From: Pseudoxanthomonas sp. Root65
GTDB taxonomy: Bacteria; Pseudomonadota; Gammaproteobacteria; Xanthomonadales; Xanthomonadaceae
Assembly (NCBI RefSeq): GCF_001427635.1
Contig: NZ_LMHA01000001.1
Location: 212,017-276,016 of the forward strand
Length of the DNA stretch: 64,000 nucleotides
Direction of reading: 5' to 3'
The stretch's first letter is position 1, and every line of letters starts with the position of its first letter. The notes below the pieces were generated by a model. The model was not told the DNA's origin. It did no database searches and was given only the letters and a program-made list of their open reading frames with translations. The translations under genes and the position numbers were made by a program. Shown piece by piece: positions 41,221-51,079 of this stretch.

Positions 41221-42258
41221 ATGACCGCCCCCCCCTCTAACAACGCGCTGAGCCCGCTCGATACCCTTTGGCAAGCACGAACACTGGTCTGGGTGCTGCT
41301 GGCCGGAGAGGCGTTGGCTGCGGTGTTGGCCATTGCCCCGGGCCGGGAGGGCGATCGTCTGGCGTACTTCGGGGTTGCGTCGTTGGCGATCCAGTGGATC
41401 GCACTCACATCGCTGGGCTTGCTTTACCTGATGCGCCGCTGGCTGTCACGGATCAGCCCGCCCTTCGTCGCTCAGGTGGGGCTTGGCGCCTTCCTCGCCA
41501 GCACCTGGATCGTCCTGCTGATCGGCTGGGTGACATTGCATGAGCTCATGCCCGTTCCAGATGGCGGATGGATGGCCTTTTCGATCCGGGTCACCGCCAT
41601 CGCGCTGATCATGGGGCTGCTGGGTCTGGCCGCGTTCCAGGCGCAGTGGAACGCGAAGCAACTGGCCGTCAGCGCCGAACACGCCAAACTCCAGGCCCTG
41701 CAGGCCCGCATCCAGCCGCACTTCCTGTTCAACACCCTCAACACCGGCATCTCGCTGCTGCATGCCAAGCCCGACTTGGCCGAACAGCTGTTGCTGGATC
41801 TGTCGGACCTGTTCCGGGCGGCGCTGTCGCAGCGTGACGCGCTCCCGCTGGAAGAGGATCTGTCGCTTGCGCGCCGCTACCTGGAGATCGAACAGCTCCG
41901 CCTTGGGGATCGGCTGCATCTTGACTGGGAGGTCCCCGAAGCGCTGCCCTCGCTGCAGGTGCCCACGCTGTCCATCCAGCCGTTGGCCGAGAACGCGATC
42001 CGCCATGGCATCGAACCCTCCACCTCGGGCGGTCAGGTGGGCATCCGGGTCGAGACGGTCGACGGCTACCTGCAGGTGTCCGTCTCCAACACCTTGCCGC
42101 CGGCCTCGTCGCGCGCTGCGGCAGGCCATCAGGTCGGCCTCAGTTCGGTGCGGGCGCGCATCCACGCCGCAACCGAGGGCCGCGGACGCGTGGAGACGCG
42201 CATTGCCGATGGCCGCTACTTCGCCGTCATCCGCTTGCCGCTCGGCACCGCCGACTAG
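41221..42258 (+). CDS. LytS/FimS(AlgZ)-like sensor histidine kinase
   Basis: A 345-residue membrane kinase. Four hydrophobic segments (about residues 18-135) precede the His_kinase domain of the LytS/AlgZ type: phospho-acceptor motif ARIQPHFLFNTLNT, N-box ENAIRHGIEP and G-box GHQVGLSSVRARIH. In P. aeruginosa FimS/AlgR activates fimU-pilVWXY1Y2E; here the gene is divergent from that operon. No LytTR response regulator is adjacent (the next gene is convergent ppnN), so the partner must lie elsewhere. Confidence 0.9.
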   Translation: MTAPPSNNALSPLDTLWQARTLVWVLLAGEALAAVLAIAPGREGDRLAYFGVASLAIQWIALTSLGLLYLMRRWLSRISPPFVAQVGLGAFLASTWIVLLIGWVTLHELMPVPDGGWMAFSIRVTAIALIMGLLGLAAFQAQWNAKQLAVSAEHAKLQALQARIQPHFLFNTLNTGISLLHAKPDLAEQLLLDLSDLFRAALSQRDALPLEEDLSLARRYLEIEQLRLGDRLHLDWEVPEALPSLQVPTLSIQPLAENAIRHGIEPSTSGGQVGIRVETVDGYLQVSVSNTLPPASSRAAAGHQVGLSSVRARIHAATEGRGRVETRIADGRYFAVIRLPLGTAD

Positions 42259-42267
42259 CGCGAGGCG

Positions 42268-43650
42268 TCAGGTCGCTACGCGATAGCAGGGTCGGTACTC
42301 GCCGGCGATCTTCATGCGCCGCTGTTCGACGAAGGCGCGCAGCAGGGCGTCCAGCGCCTGCATCATGGCGGCGTCGCCATGGATCTCGAACGGACCGAAT
42401 TCCTCGATCCGGCGCATGCCGTCCTCCTTGACGTTGCCCGCGACAATGCCGGAGAACGCGCGACGCAGGTCCGCGGCCAGATCATGGACGTCGCGGCCGG
42501 GACGAAGCTGCAGCCCCGCCATCGCCTCGTGCGACGGAACGAACGGCTGCTGGTAGTCCTCGGGAATCTGGATGGCCCAGTTGAAGAAGAACGAGTCCTT
42601 GTGCTCGATGCGGTACTCGCGCACCTTGCGGATACCGGCCACCATCTTCTTCGCCACCGCCACCGGGTCGCCGACGATGATCTCGTAGCGCTCGGCTGCC
42701 GCGTCGCCCAACGTCAGGCGGATGAAACGGTCGATCTGCTCGAAGTACGGCGCCGCGATGGTCGGACCGGTGAGGATCAGCGGGAACGGCAGGTGCGCGT
42801 TGTCCGGATGCAGCAGGATGCCGAGCAGGTACAGGATCTCTTCGGCCGTACCGACGCCGCCGGGGAACACGATGATGCCGTGGCCGATGCGGACGAAGGC
42901 CTCCAGGCGCTTCTCGATGTCCGGCATGATGACCAGATGGTTGACGATCGGGTTGGGCGACTCGGCGGCGATGATGCCCGGCTCGGTCACGCCGATGTAG
43001 CGCGTCTTAGCGCGACGCTGCTTGGCGTGCGCGATGGTCGCGCCCTTCATCGGCCCCTTCATCGCACCGGGACCGCAGCCCGTGCAGATGTCCAGCCCGC
43101 GCAGGCCCAGCTCGTAGCCCACCTGCTTGGTATAGAGGTATTCATCCCGTGAGATCGAGTGGCCGCCCCAGCACACCACCAGGTTGGGGTCGCTGGGCTT
43201 GAGGATGCGCGCGTTGCGCAGCAGGCCGAACACCGCATTGGTGATGCCGGCGGAGGATTCCAGGTCGGCCGCATACTCCGGGCCGAGTTCGATCGCGGTG
43301 TAGGCCAGGTCGCGGACCACGGCGAACAGCAGCTCGGCGATGCCGCGAATGATCTCGCCGTCGACGAAGGCCATGGCCGGCGCGTTGATCAGGTCGATGC
43401 GCACGCCGCGGTCCTGCTGCAGCACCTGGATGTCGAAATCCGGATACAGGTCGCGCGCCGCGCGCGGATCGTCCGACGCGCTGCCGCTGGTCAGCACGGC
43501 CAGTGCGCAGCGGCGCAGCAGCTCGTGCATGCCGCCACTGGAGGCGTCGCGCAGGCGTGCCACTTCGGCGCGGGAAAGCACGTCCAGGCCACCGCGCGGG
43601 TAGATCCGCGCGTCCTGCACCGGCAACGCCCTCGATGCCGTTTCACTCAT
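42268..43650 (-). CDS. ppnN: Pyrimidine/purine-5'-nucleotide nucleosidase PpnN
   Basis: A 460-residue enzyme of the YgdH/LOG family that splits nucleoside monophosphates to base plus ribose 5-phosphate. In E. coli it is activated by (p)ppGpp. The central Rossmann LOG domain has CGPGAMKGPMKGA and the PGGxGTxxE motif (VFPGGVGTAEE), with N- and C-terminal regulatory domains around it. It is convergent with the histidine kinase, 9 nt apart, and transcribed alone. Confidence 0.96.
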   Translation of the reverse strand: MSETASRALPVQDARIYPRGGLDVLSRAEVARLRDASSGGMHELLRRCALAVLTSGSASDDPRAARDLYPDFDIQVLQQDRGVRIDLINAPAMAFVDGEIIRGIAELLFAVVRDLAYTAIELGPEYAADLESSAGITNAVFGLLRNARILKPSDPNLVVCWGGHSISRDEYLYTKQVGYELGLRGLDICTGCGPGAMKGPMKGATIAHAKQRRAKTRYIGVTEPGIIAAESPNPIVNHLVIMPDIEKRLEAFVRIGHGIIVFPGGVGTAEEILYLLGILLHPDNAHLPFPLILTGPTIAAPYFEQIDRFIRLTLGDAAAERYEIIVGDPVAVAKKMVAGIRKVREYRIEHKDSFFFNWAIQIPEDYQQPFVPSHEAMAGLQLRPGRDVHDLAADLRRAFSGIVAGNVKEDGMRRIEEFGPFEIHGDAAMMQALDALLRAFVEQRRMKIAGEYRPCYRVAT

Positions 43651-43720
43651 GGGAATTTCCTGTCTTCGTTCGTCAGAGGCGGGACTTTAGCGCAGTCGCG
43701 CAGGCAAGAGGAGTCCGCCC

Positions 43721-43752
43721 AAAAAGAAAACGGCCGGGTTTCCCCGGCCGTT
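43721..43752 (-). terminator. Terminator of the TonB-dependent receptor gene
   Basis: Minus-strand stem AACGGCCGGG/CCCGGCCGTT with GAAA tetraloop followed by TTCTTTTT, about 30 nt after the receptor stop. It is nearly identical to the terminator after sodB. Confidence 0.9.
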
Positions 43753-43781
43753 CGTGTTGCCTTCCGCGATGCGGCTGCGGA

Positions 43782-46700
43782 TCAGAACTCGTACTTCAGG
43801 CCCACCGACAGCGACCACTGCGAGATGCCGTTGGTCTGGCTGTCGGCGTTGGTCGGAATACCGAGCGCCGTCGACTGGCCGAACTCCGTGCCGCTGCGGT
43901 AGCCATACACGTACTGGCCGTTGTAGATGCCGCGCAGCGAGGCGACCGCGTTGTTGGCGTTGAAGCCGTAGTCGATGATGTGGCCCCAGTCGTCGTTGAT
44001 CAGGTTGCCGACGTTCTGGATGTCGAGCCAGATCTTGGACTTGTGGCCCTTCATGAAGCCCGGCAGCTCCTGGCTGATGCGGATGTCGAAGGTGTTGACC
44101 CAGCCGGAGGTGAAGCCGTTCTCCGGCGCGTAGGTACCCGCGTAACGGCTCAGGCCATCCTGCTGCTCCAGCCACGTCCAGAACGCCTGCTCCATGACCG
44201 GATCGGCAGTGAACTGGCCGGTGGCGCTCAGGTTGCCGAACAGCACGTCGCCGCGGCCCGCCGGCACGTAGAACAGGTCGTTGAAGGTGCGGTTGTCGCC
44301 GTTGGCGTCGCCGTTGAAGATGTAGCTGTACGGACGGCCGCTGCGGCCTTCGTAGAACAGACCGACCTGGGTGGCGTAGTCACCGAAGAACTTGTGCGAC
44401 CAGTTCAGCGAACCGCTGAAGCGGTCCTTGATCTCGTAACGCGCCGTGCTGCTGGTCGGCTCGTTGATGCTGGCGCCCAGCTGCGAACCATAGCCCGAAC
44501 CCGCGGTGGAGCTGGTCAGCGCCGAGACTTCCTCGGCGTTGGTGCGGGTGTAGCCCACGGTCCACGACCAGTCGCTGTCTTCCGAGACCGGCTTGGACAG
44601 CGAAACCGTCAGCTGCTGGCCCTTGCCCTTGTTGGTGTTCTCCAGCAGGAAGACGTCACCGAAGTAGGTGTTGCGACCGGTGCGCGCGCCGTTGGGCGCC
44701 AACGCGCCGGTGCCTGCGGCGGTGTTGCCGAACGGACGCGTGCTGTTCGGGTTCCAGTACAGCACGCGGCCGTCCGGACCGACGTAGCCGGGACCGACGT
44801 TGAGCGTGCGGTAGAACAGGCCGTTCTTGACGTCCGTCAGCAGCAGTTCGGCCGACGCCACGATGCCGTTCCACGGCGTCTCGACATCGATCGCCAGGTT
44901 GGCCTTCCACACCGACGGCAGCTCGAAGTCGTCGCTGATGGCGTTGACGTTGCGCACGCCCGCGCCGCCCGGCGGCACGTTCTGGTTCAGGCCATCGGCG
45001 CTGAACGGAACCAGCGCGGGGTTGGTGTAGTTCTGGTAGGAGATGTAGTTCATGCCCGTGTTGCTGTAGGCATTGCCCACCCACACCTGCGGGGCGTCGC
45101 CCTGGAACAGGCCGATACCACCGCGCAACTGGGCCGGACGCTCCCAGTCGAAGGTGTAGTTGAAGCCGAAGCGCGGCTGGATGATGTAGTCGCCGTTATA
45201 CGTATTGTTGTTGGCGATCCCGAAGCCACCGGTATAGCCCGTGCCGCAGGCTGCATTGACGGTGCCGGGCGCGGCCGAGAAGCACGCGTTGAACGGCGCA
45301 TCCGGGCTGGCGGTGGGCTTGTCGGCGCGCACGCCGAGCGTCAGCGTCAGGTTGGGCGTGACGTACCACGTATCCTGCACGAAGAAGCCGAGGCTCTTGT
45401 TCTTGTAGCGCGCGGCGATCATGTCCGCATTGGTCGGGTTGGTCTGCAGGTCGTAGTCGAAGTAGCGACCGGCGGTCAGGTTGCTGAAATCGGACACCCG
45501 CACGCCGCCCACCAGCGGACGCGGCACGTAGAAGCTGTAGTTGCCCCAGTAATCCTGCAGGAAGAAGTTGTAGATCTCGTTCTCGCTGTACTCGGCGCCG
45601 AACTTGAAGTCGTGATCGCCCACCGTCCAGGTGGCCGCACCGAAGTAGTTCCACGTCTCGGTCAGCAGGGCGTTGCCCGGCGAGCTGCGCTCGGTACCCA
45701 GGCGAATCGCGTCCAGGCCGCTGAAGCTGTTGTTGTTGGTGCCGATCGGGCTGTCGTTGCCGTTGCCGGTGACGCCGTCGTCGAAGTACACCTGGATGGT
45801 CGGCGCGGTGGTCGGGCTGACCCGGACGGCCGAGTAGTCGCGGTAGGACACCTTGAACTCGGTCGAGAACGTGTCGGACCAGTCGCTGAACAGCTGGCCG
45901 ACGTAGCTTTCCACCGTCTTGACGTGGTTGTACCAGTTGGAGCTGAGCGAAAGCACGTTCGCGGTGGACGCTTCCGGACGCACGCGGTTCTGTTCCAGCT
46001 TGCTGTAACGCAGGCTCGCGCGGTGCGCGTCGCTGATGTTCCAGTCCAGCTTCAACGCATATTCTTCAAGCTCGGTGTCGCCGCCACCGGTCAGGTCGCC
46101 CGGTTCGAAGCCCCACACGTCACGCGCGATGTCCTGCACGGCGGCCAGGTCTGCGGCGCTGAAATCGGCGGTGCCGGCGGCCAGCGGATTGGTGCCCTGG
46201 CTCTTGCCGGCCGGACCGATGTTGCTCTGCTTGAACTTCTCGTAGTTGGCGAAGAAGAACAGCTTGTCCTTGACGATCGGGCCGCCCAGGGTCACGCCCC
46301 AGGTGGTCTCGTCGTCGTACTCGTCGAACGGCAGGCCGGTCACGTCGAGCGAGCTGCCGGCGATGCGCGCCGGGTAGTCGCCGAACCAGTCGCCGTCACG
46401 GTAGCTGCCGTACACGGAACCGTGGAACTCGTTGGTACCCGACTTGGTGACGGCGTTGACGTTGGCGCCGGCGGCGCCGGCCATCGTCACGTCGTAGTTG
46501 GACAGGTTGATGTCGATGGCTTCGATGGCTTCCATCGAGACCGGCTGGCGCTGGGTCGGCATGTTGTTGCCTTCCAGGCCGAAGGTGTCGCTGGCCGACA
46601 CGCCGTCGATGGTGATCTTGTTGAAGCGCGGGTTCTGGCCGCCGGCGGTGATGCTGCCCGAGGCGCGGTCGCTGAAGGTCACGCGCGGATCGAGGCGCAT

Positions 46701-47195
46701 GTAATCCTGGATGTTGCCGTTGACCGACGGCAGGTTCTCGATGGTGACGCGATCGACGCTGGTGCCCGAGCCCATCTTGGTCGCGCTGAAGACTTCCGAG
46801 CCACCGGAGAAGCCCACCGCCGTGACCGTTTCCAGCGTGGTCAGGTCGCCGGTCAGCGCGGCGTTGATGGTGCTGGTCTGGTTGAGCTGCAGGAAGACGT
46901 TGTCTTCGGTCTTGGTGCCCGAGCCGGACTTGGTGATGGTCACCTGGTAGGGACCGCCCACACGCAGGCCGCGCGCGGTGTAGCGACCGCTGGCATCGGT
47001 GGTGGCGCGGCTGACCGTACCGGATTCGACGTGGGTGATGGTCACCTCGGCGCCGGCGACGGGCTGGCCGCCATTGTCGGTGACCAGGCCGCCCACACCG
47101 GCCGAGGTGCTCTGCGCGAAGGCGGGAGCGGCGGCGAGCGCGACGACGAGGCCAAGGCTGAGCTTGGACAGGCGAAGACGACGGGATTGGTTCAT
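43782..47195 (-). CDS. Oar-like TonB-dependent outer-membrane receptor
   Basis: An 1137-residue receptor. The signal peptide (LSLGLVVALAAAPAFAQ) precedes a carboxypeptidase-regulatory-like beta-sandwich (about residues 30-115, with PVAGAEVTITHVESGTVSR). A plug domain and long beta-barrel follow, ending in the aromatic C-terminal strand LSVGLKYEF. This is the Oar class, which is larger than siderophore receptors. Its substrates in xanthomonads are unclear (peptides or glycans). No classic TonB box was recognised. No uptake enzymes are adjacent, so the ligand is unknown. Confidence 0.93.
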   Translation of the reverse strand: MNQSRRLRLSKLSLGLVVALAAAPAFAQSTSAGVGGLVTDNGGQPVAGAEVTITHVESGTVSRATTDASGRYTARGLRVGGPYQVTITKSGSGTKTEDNVFLQLNQTSTINAALTGDLTTLETVTAVGFSGGSEVFSATKMGSGTSVDRVTIENLPSVNGNIQDYMRLDPRVTFSDRASGSITAGGQNPRFNKITIDGVSASDTFGLEGNNMPTQRQPVSMEAIEAIDINLSNYDVTMAGAAGANVNAVTKSGTNEFHGSVYGSYRDGDWFGDYPARIAGSSLDVTGLPFDEYDDETTWGVTLGGPIVKDKLFFFANYEKFKQSNIGPAGKSQGTNPLAAGTADFSAADLAAVQDIARDVWGFEPGDLTGGGDTELEEYALKLDWNISDAHRASLRYSKLEQNRVRPEASTANVLSLSSNWYNHVKTVESYVGQLFSDWSDTFSTEFKVSYRDYSAVRVSPTTAPTIQVYFDDGVTGNGNDSPIGTNNNSFSGLDAIRLGTERSSPGNALLTETWNYFGAATWTVGDHDFKFGAEYSENEIYNFFLQDYWGNYSFYVPRPLVGGVRVSDFSNLTAGRYFDYDLQTNPTNADMIAARYKNKSLGFFVQDTWYVTPNLTLTLGVRADKPTASPDAPFNACFSAAPGTVNAACGTGYTGGFGIANNNTYNGDYIIQPRFGFNYTFDWERPAQLRGGIGLFQGDAPQVWVGNAYSNTGMNYISYQNYTNPALVPFSADGLNQNVPPGGAGVRNVNAISDDFELPSVWKANLAIDVETPWNGIVASAELLLTDVKNGLFYRTLNVGPGYVGPDGRVLYWNPNSTRPFGNTAAGTGALAPNGARTGRNTYFGDVFLLENTNKGKGQQLTVSLSKPVSEDSDWSWTVGYTRTNAEEVSALTSSTAGSGYGSQLGASINEPTSSTARYEIKDRFSGSLNWSHKFFGDYATQVGLFYEGRSGRPYSYIFNGDANGDNRTFNDLFYVPAGRGDVLFGNLSATGQFTADPVMEQAFWTWLEQQDGLSRYAGTYAPENGFTSGWVNTFDIRISQELPGFMKGHKSKIWLDIQNVGNLINDDWGHIIDYGFNANNAVASLRGIYNGQYVYGYRSGTEFGQSTALGIPTNADSQTNGISQWSLSVGLKYEF

Positions 47196-47459
47196 CGGAT
47201 AAACCTCGGTACGGGAGTGATGTGGCGAAGCTGGCTGACAGGACGTACGCGGAAGCGACCGTGGAGGTCGTTTCGAAGGGCGTGCTTAGGGGTTCCCATG
47301 GCCCACGCGGCGTCCGCGGAGGTTAATAACAGGTTAACACGATAGGACCATTTTGTGACCGCCGCATGACAAATTTCCGCAGCGCAACATGACAGCCGGA
47401 CCGCCTGCGGGCGAACCCGCCCGGCGCCCGGTACGCCGCTGCCCCGCGGACGATGGGGG

Positions 47460-48062
47460 TCAGATGTTGGGGGGGGTCAGCTTGAGGTAGGTGCCGATGC
47501 CGTCCAGCACCATCTGCACGGAGATGGCCACCAGCAGCATGCCCATCAGGCGCTCGATGGCGGTCAGTACCCGCCGGCCCAGCCACTTGTAGAGCACCGT
47601 CGCCGAGAACAGGATCACCGCCGTGGCCCCCCAGGCCAGCAGCAGGGCCAGGCTCCAGTCGCCGAGCCGGGACGGGTCGTTGCTGCCCATCAGCATGACC
47701 GCCGCCATGCCGGAGGGGCCGGCCACCAGCGGAATGGCCAGCGGCACAATGAAGGGCTCGCCGCCCGGCAGTTCACCCATCAGCCCTTCCGGCCGGGGAA
47801 AGATCATCCGCACGCCGATCAGGAACAGCACGATGCCGCCGGCGATGGCCACTGACTCCTGCCGCAGGTGCATCATTTCCAGCGCGTATTTGCCGCCCCA
47901 CAGGAACAGCATCAGCACGACCAGCGCGATCAGCAGTTCGCGCACCACCACGATGCGCTGGCGACGCGGCGGCAGCGGCTTGAGCACGCTGAGGAACACC
48001 GGGATGTTACCCAGCGGGTCCAGGATCAGGAACAGCAGCAGCGCCGCCGACAGGATGGTCAT
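47460..48062 (-). CDS. MarC-family integral membrane protein
   Basis: A 200-residue inner-membrane protein with about six hydrophobic segments. MarC/UPF0056 signatures are LFLILDPLGNIPVFLS, GGIVLFLIGVRMIFP and FIVPLAIPLVAGPSG. Despite the name the family has no proven role in antibiotic resistance. The start ATG overlaps the SDR stop (ATGA), so the gene is the last of a grxD-SDR-marC unit. Confidence 0.94.
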   Translation of the reverse strand: MTILSAALLLFLILDPLGNIPVFLSVLKPLPPRRQRIVVVRELLIALVVLMLFLWGGKYALEMMHLRQESVAIAGGIVLFLIGVRMIFPRPEGLMGELPGGEPFIVPLAIPLVAGPSGMAAVMLMGSNDPSRLGDWSLALLLAWGATAVILFSATVLYKWLGRRVLTAIERLMGMLLVAISVQMVLDGIGTYLKLTPPNI

Positions 48063-48805
48063 GCCCGCACCTTCCATATCTCCCCCCTGTGCGCGGCGCC
48101 GGCAGATGACAGCAGGGTGACACAGGCGGCGGCGTAGTCGCCGGCATCGCGCGCCTGCGCGTCGGTGTCGTCGGCATAGGCCCGCGAACGCAGCGCCGTG
48201 CGCATGGGCCCGGGCTGCAGCGCGGAAACCCGCACGCTGCCGGTGGCCAGTTCGGCATGCAGCATGCCCACCAGCGACGCAAGCCCGTGCTGGGCCACGC
48301 CGTAGGCACCCCAGTACGCCTGCCCCACCCGGCCAAGGTCGTCGACACTGAAGACCAGGGCGGCGTCATCCGACTGCTTGAGCAAGGGCAGGCAGGCCTG
48401 CGACAGCCACCAGGGTGCGGTGAGGTTGACGTGCACGATGCGGGCAAAGGCCGCCGGATCGGTGTGCTCGAGCGGCGTCAGGCCCTTGAACTCGGCCGCG
48501 CAATGCAGCACGCCATCCAGCCGGCCCAGTTCCGCCTGCAGGCGATCGGCCAGTTCGGCGTAGTCATCGGGCGTCGCGCCCTCTAGGTCGAGCGGATACA
48601 GCAGCGGCTCGGCACCGACCTTCGCGACGGCGTCGTACACGCGATTCAACTTGGGCAGCCTGCGTCCCAGCAGCACGACCGTCGCGCCGGCTTCGGCGCA
48701 CGCGACCGCCGCCGCACTGCCCAGGCCGCCATGGGCGCCACTGACCAGCACGACACGCTGGTCCAGCGCGCGAGGCGCGCGCGTCGGCAGGCCGACCAGG
48801 CTCAC
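48059..48805 (-). CDS. YciK-like short-chain dehydrogenase/reductase
   Basis: A 248-residue Rossmann-fold protein. Nucleotide-binding [14 protein letters not shown], then [12 protein letters not shown] as in YciK, then a serine region [13 protein letters not shown]. The expected YxxxK active site reads YGVAQ, so the catalytic Lys is Gln and normal SDR chemistry is doubtful. The GTG start at 48805 overlaps the grxD stop (GTGA). Substrate unknown. Confidence 0.9.
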   Translation of the reverse strand: MSLVGLPTRAPRALDQRVVLVSGAHGGLGSAAAVACAEAGATVVLLGRRLPKLNRVYDAVAKVGAEPLLYPLDLEGATPDDYAELADRLQAELGRLDGVLHCAAEFKGLTPLEHTDPAAFARIVHVNLTAPWWLSQACLPLLKQSDDAALVFSVDDLGRVGQAYWGAYGVAQHGLASLVGMLHAELATGSVRVSALQPGPMRTALRSRAYADDTDAQARDAGDYAAACVTLLSSAGAAHRGEIWKVRA

Positions 48806-49122
48806 TGGGCGAACGCCTCGGTCACGATCCGCTCCAGCTCGCCGGATTCGTGCAGTTCCAGGGTGATGTCGCAACCGCCGATCAGCTCGCCATTGATGAA
48901 AAGCTGCGGGAACGTCGGCCAGTTGGAGAAGCGCGGCAGGTTGGCGCGGATCTCGGGCTCTTCCAGCACGTTGATGGTATGGAGATGTTCGGCGCCCGCT
49001 TCGCGCAGCGCGTGCACGGCACGACTGGAGAAGCCGCACATCGGGAACTGCGGAGTGCCCTTCATGAAAAGGACGATCGGGTGGCCATCCACTTCGGCCT
49101 GGATGCGTTCCATCACCGGCAT
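48802..49122 (-). CDS. grxD: Monothiol glutaredoxin GrxD
   Basis: A 106-residue CGFS-type glutaredoxin that carries and delivers [2Fe-2S] clusters. It shows [36 protein letters not shown] and a C-terminal helix. Start at MPVMERIQ with an AAGGAG-type ribosome site close upstream. First of three overlapping genes (grxD-SDR-marC) and divergent from sodB, grouping two oxidative-stress/iron functions. Confidence 0.97.
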   Translation of the reverse strand: MPVMERIQAEVDGHPIVLFMKGTPQFPMCGFSSRAVHALREAGAEHLHTINVLEEPEIRANLPRFSNWPTFPQLFINGELIGGCDITLELHESGELERIVTEAFAQ

Positions 49123-49279
49123 GCTGATTTCTCCTTCCTTGACGGTTTGGCAACCACCGTCGGGTACACTTTCGGTCCGTTCCGCCGGCCTCGCCCGCGG
49201 ATTGCATAGTGTAAGCCTTTGCATCGCCCGCCGATGCCGGCACTGCCCCTTCTACCCGCCTAGCGTAAGGAACCGAGCC

Positions 49280-49858
49280 ATGGCCATCGAACTGCCCCCC
49301 CTGCCCTACGACCGCACCGCCCTGGAGCCGCACATCTCCGGCGAGACCATCGATTTCCACTACAGCAAGCACCACAAGACCTACGTCGACAACCTCAACA
49401 AGCTGATCGAAGGCACCGAGTTCGCCGACGCGTCGTTGGAAGAGATCGTGCGCAAGTCGCAGGGCGGCATGTTCAACAACGCCGCGCAGGTGTGGAACCA
49501 CACCTTCTATTGGAATGGCCTGAAGCCCAACGGCGGCGGCGAGCCGACCGGCAAGCTGGCCGAGCTGATCAACAAGACCTTCGGCGATTTCGCCAAGTTC
49601 AAGGAAGAGTTCACCAAGACCGCCATCGGCACCTTCGGCTCCGGCTGGGGCTGGCTGGTGCAGCGCCCGGATGGCTCGCTGGCGCTGGTCAGCACCTCCA
49701 ACGCCGCCACCCCGCTGACCGGCGAGGACAAGCCGTTGCTGACCATCGACGTGTGGGAACACGCCTACTACATCGACTACCGCAATGCGCGCCCGAAGTA
49801 CGTGGAATCGTTCTGGGCGCTGGTGAACTGGGACTTCGTGGCCGGCAACCTGCGCTGA
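49280..49858 (+). CDS. sodB: Superoxide dismutase [Fe]
   Basis: A 192-residue cytosolic enzyme converting superoxide to oxygen and peroxide. Metal ligands are His in [14 protein letters not shown] and NHTFYWNGL, then Asp and His in [13 protein letters not shown]. The sequence pattern ([30 protein letters not shown]) follows the iron type closely, though cambialistic use cannot be excluded. The start is preceded by AAGGA. A strong shared terminator follows. Confidence 0.96.
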   Translation: MAIELPPLPYDRTALEPHISGETIDFHYSKHHKTYVDNLNKLIEGTEFADASLEEIVRKSQGGMFNNAAQVWNHTFYWNGLKPNGGGEPTGKLAELINKTFGDFAKFKEEFTKTAIGTFGSGWGWLVQRPDGSLALVSTSNAATPLTGEDKPLLTIDVWEHAYYIDYRNARPKYVESFWALVNWDFVAGNLR

Positions 49859-49879
49859 GCCCAGGTCCACGCACCACGC

Positions 49880-49912
49880 AAAACGGCCGGGGAAACCCGG
49901 CCGTTTTCTTTT
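49880..49912 (+). terminator. Terminator of sodB (bidirectional)
   Basis: A 12-bp perfect stem AAAACGGCCGGG/CCCGGCCGTTTT with GAAA tetraloop, then CTTTT. It lies between convergent sodB and purK and may serve both. Confidence 0.92.
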
Positions 49913-49936
49913 GCGCGCCGCGCGTGAGGGGCCGGG

Positions 49937-51079
49937 CTACGCGGACAGGCGCGCGACGACCGGTGCCACCTGCGCGTCGCGCCCCAGGCCTGCGCCCACG
50001 CGCGCCAGCGCCTGCGCCAGCGAAGACGCATCCTCCGCTCTCAGCGTGGCGTGGCCGACCTTGCGACCGGCACGGGATTCCTTGCCGTAGTCGTGCCAGT
50101 GCCCACCGGCTTCCTGCAGCACGGCGCGCGCATCCGGCATCTCGCCGATCCAGTTGAGCATGCAGGCGTGGCCGAGTACCCGCGTCTCGCCCAGTGGCAG
50201 GCCAAGCACCGCGCGCAGATGATTCTGGAACTGCGACGTTTCCGCGCCTTCGATCGTCCAGTGGCCGGAGTTGTGCACGCGCGGGGCCATCTCATTGGCG
50301 AGCAGCTCGCCGTCACGATAGAACAGCTCCAGCGCGAACACGCCCACGTAGTTCAGCGCCTCGGCCAATCGCCGCGCATGCGCATACGCCGCCTCGGCCA
50401 GGGCGTCATCGACGCATGCGGGCGCCAGGCTTGCCGACAGCACGCCGTCGACATGCCAGTTTTCGGTCAGCGGCCAGGTACGGAATTCGCCATCGCGACT
50501 GCGTACCGCGATCACCGACAACTCCCGCTCGAACGGAATGAAGGCTTCGACGATCAGGCCAACCGTGGCGGCCTGCGCGCCCAGCGCCTGCCACGCGGCA
50601 TCGACATCCGCCGGCGACTTGATGCGGAACTGGCCCTTGCCGTCGTATCCCAGTCGACGCGTCTTGAGGATGCACGCACCCCCCAGCCGCCCGACGTTGG
50701 CCTTCAACGCATCCAGGCTGTCGACATCCGCGAACGGGCCGACGGGGATGCCGAGGTCACGGAAGAGGGTCTTCTCCACCAGACGATCCTGCGCCACGGC
50801 CAGCGCGCGCGGATTGGGGAATACGGGGACGCGGCTGGCGAGCCACTCGGCGCTCTCGGACGGCACGTTCTCGAAATCGAACGTGGCCACGTCCACCTTC
50901 GAGGCGAATTCGGCCAGCGCGGCCTCGTCGCGATAGTCGCCGACCAGCAGCGGCGCGAACTGGCCCGCGCACGCGTCAGCGGCGGTATCCATCACCAGGA
51001 AGCGCAGGCCGAGCGGCGCGCCCGAGAGCGCCAGCATGCGGGCCAACTGCCCGCCCCCCAGGATGCCTACCGTCGTCAT
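49937..51079 (-). CDS. purK: 5-(carboxyamino)imidazole ribonucleotide synthase
   Basis: A 380-residue ATP-grasp enzyme that carboxylates AIR to N5-CAIR in purine synthesis, the partner of PurE. It has N-terminal [23 protein letters not shown]-grasp [19 protein letters not shown], the [13 protein letters not shown] stretch, and metal/substrate residues in [19 protein letters not shown]. The ATG overlaps the purE stop by 4 nt. Confidence 0.97.
   Translation of the reverse strand: MTTVGILGGGQLARMLALSGAPLGLRFLVMDTAADACAGQFAPLLVGDYRDEAALAEFASKVDVATFDFENVPSESAEWLASRVPVFPNPRALAVAQDRLVEKTLFRDLGIPVGPFADVDSLDALKANVGRLGGACILKTRRLGYDGKGQFRIKSPADVDAAWQALGAQAATVGLIVEAFIPFERELSVIAVRSRDGEFRTWPLTENWHVDGVLSASLAPACVDDALAEAAYAHARRLAEALNYVGVFALELFYRDGELLANEMAPRVHNSGHWTIEGAETSQFQNHLRAVLGLPLGETRVLGHACMLNWIGEMPDARAVLQEAGGHWHDYGKESRAGRKVGHATLRAEDASSLAQALARVGAGLGRDAQVAPVVARLSA

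Noticed and set aside
43503..47345. A 1280-codon open frame antisense to the TonB receptor gene
   Set aside because: Its sequence is low-complexity Arg/Ala/Gly/Val with no domain, and it mirrors the receptor codon by codon. High GC removes stop codons in antisense frames.
49123..49279. A sodB promoter from TTGACG and TACACT
   Set aside because: The spacer is 20 nt, too long for a sigma-70 promoter, and the mirror reading for grxD was no better.
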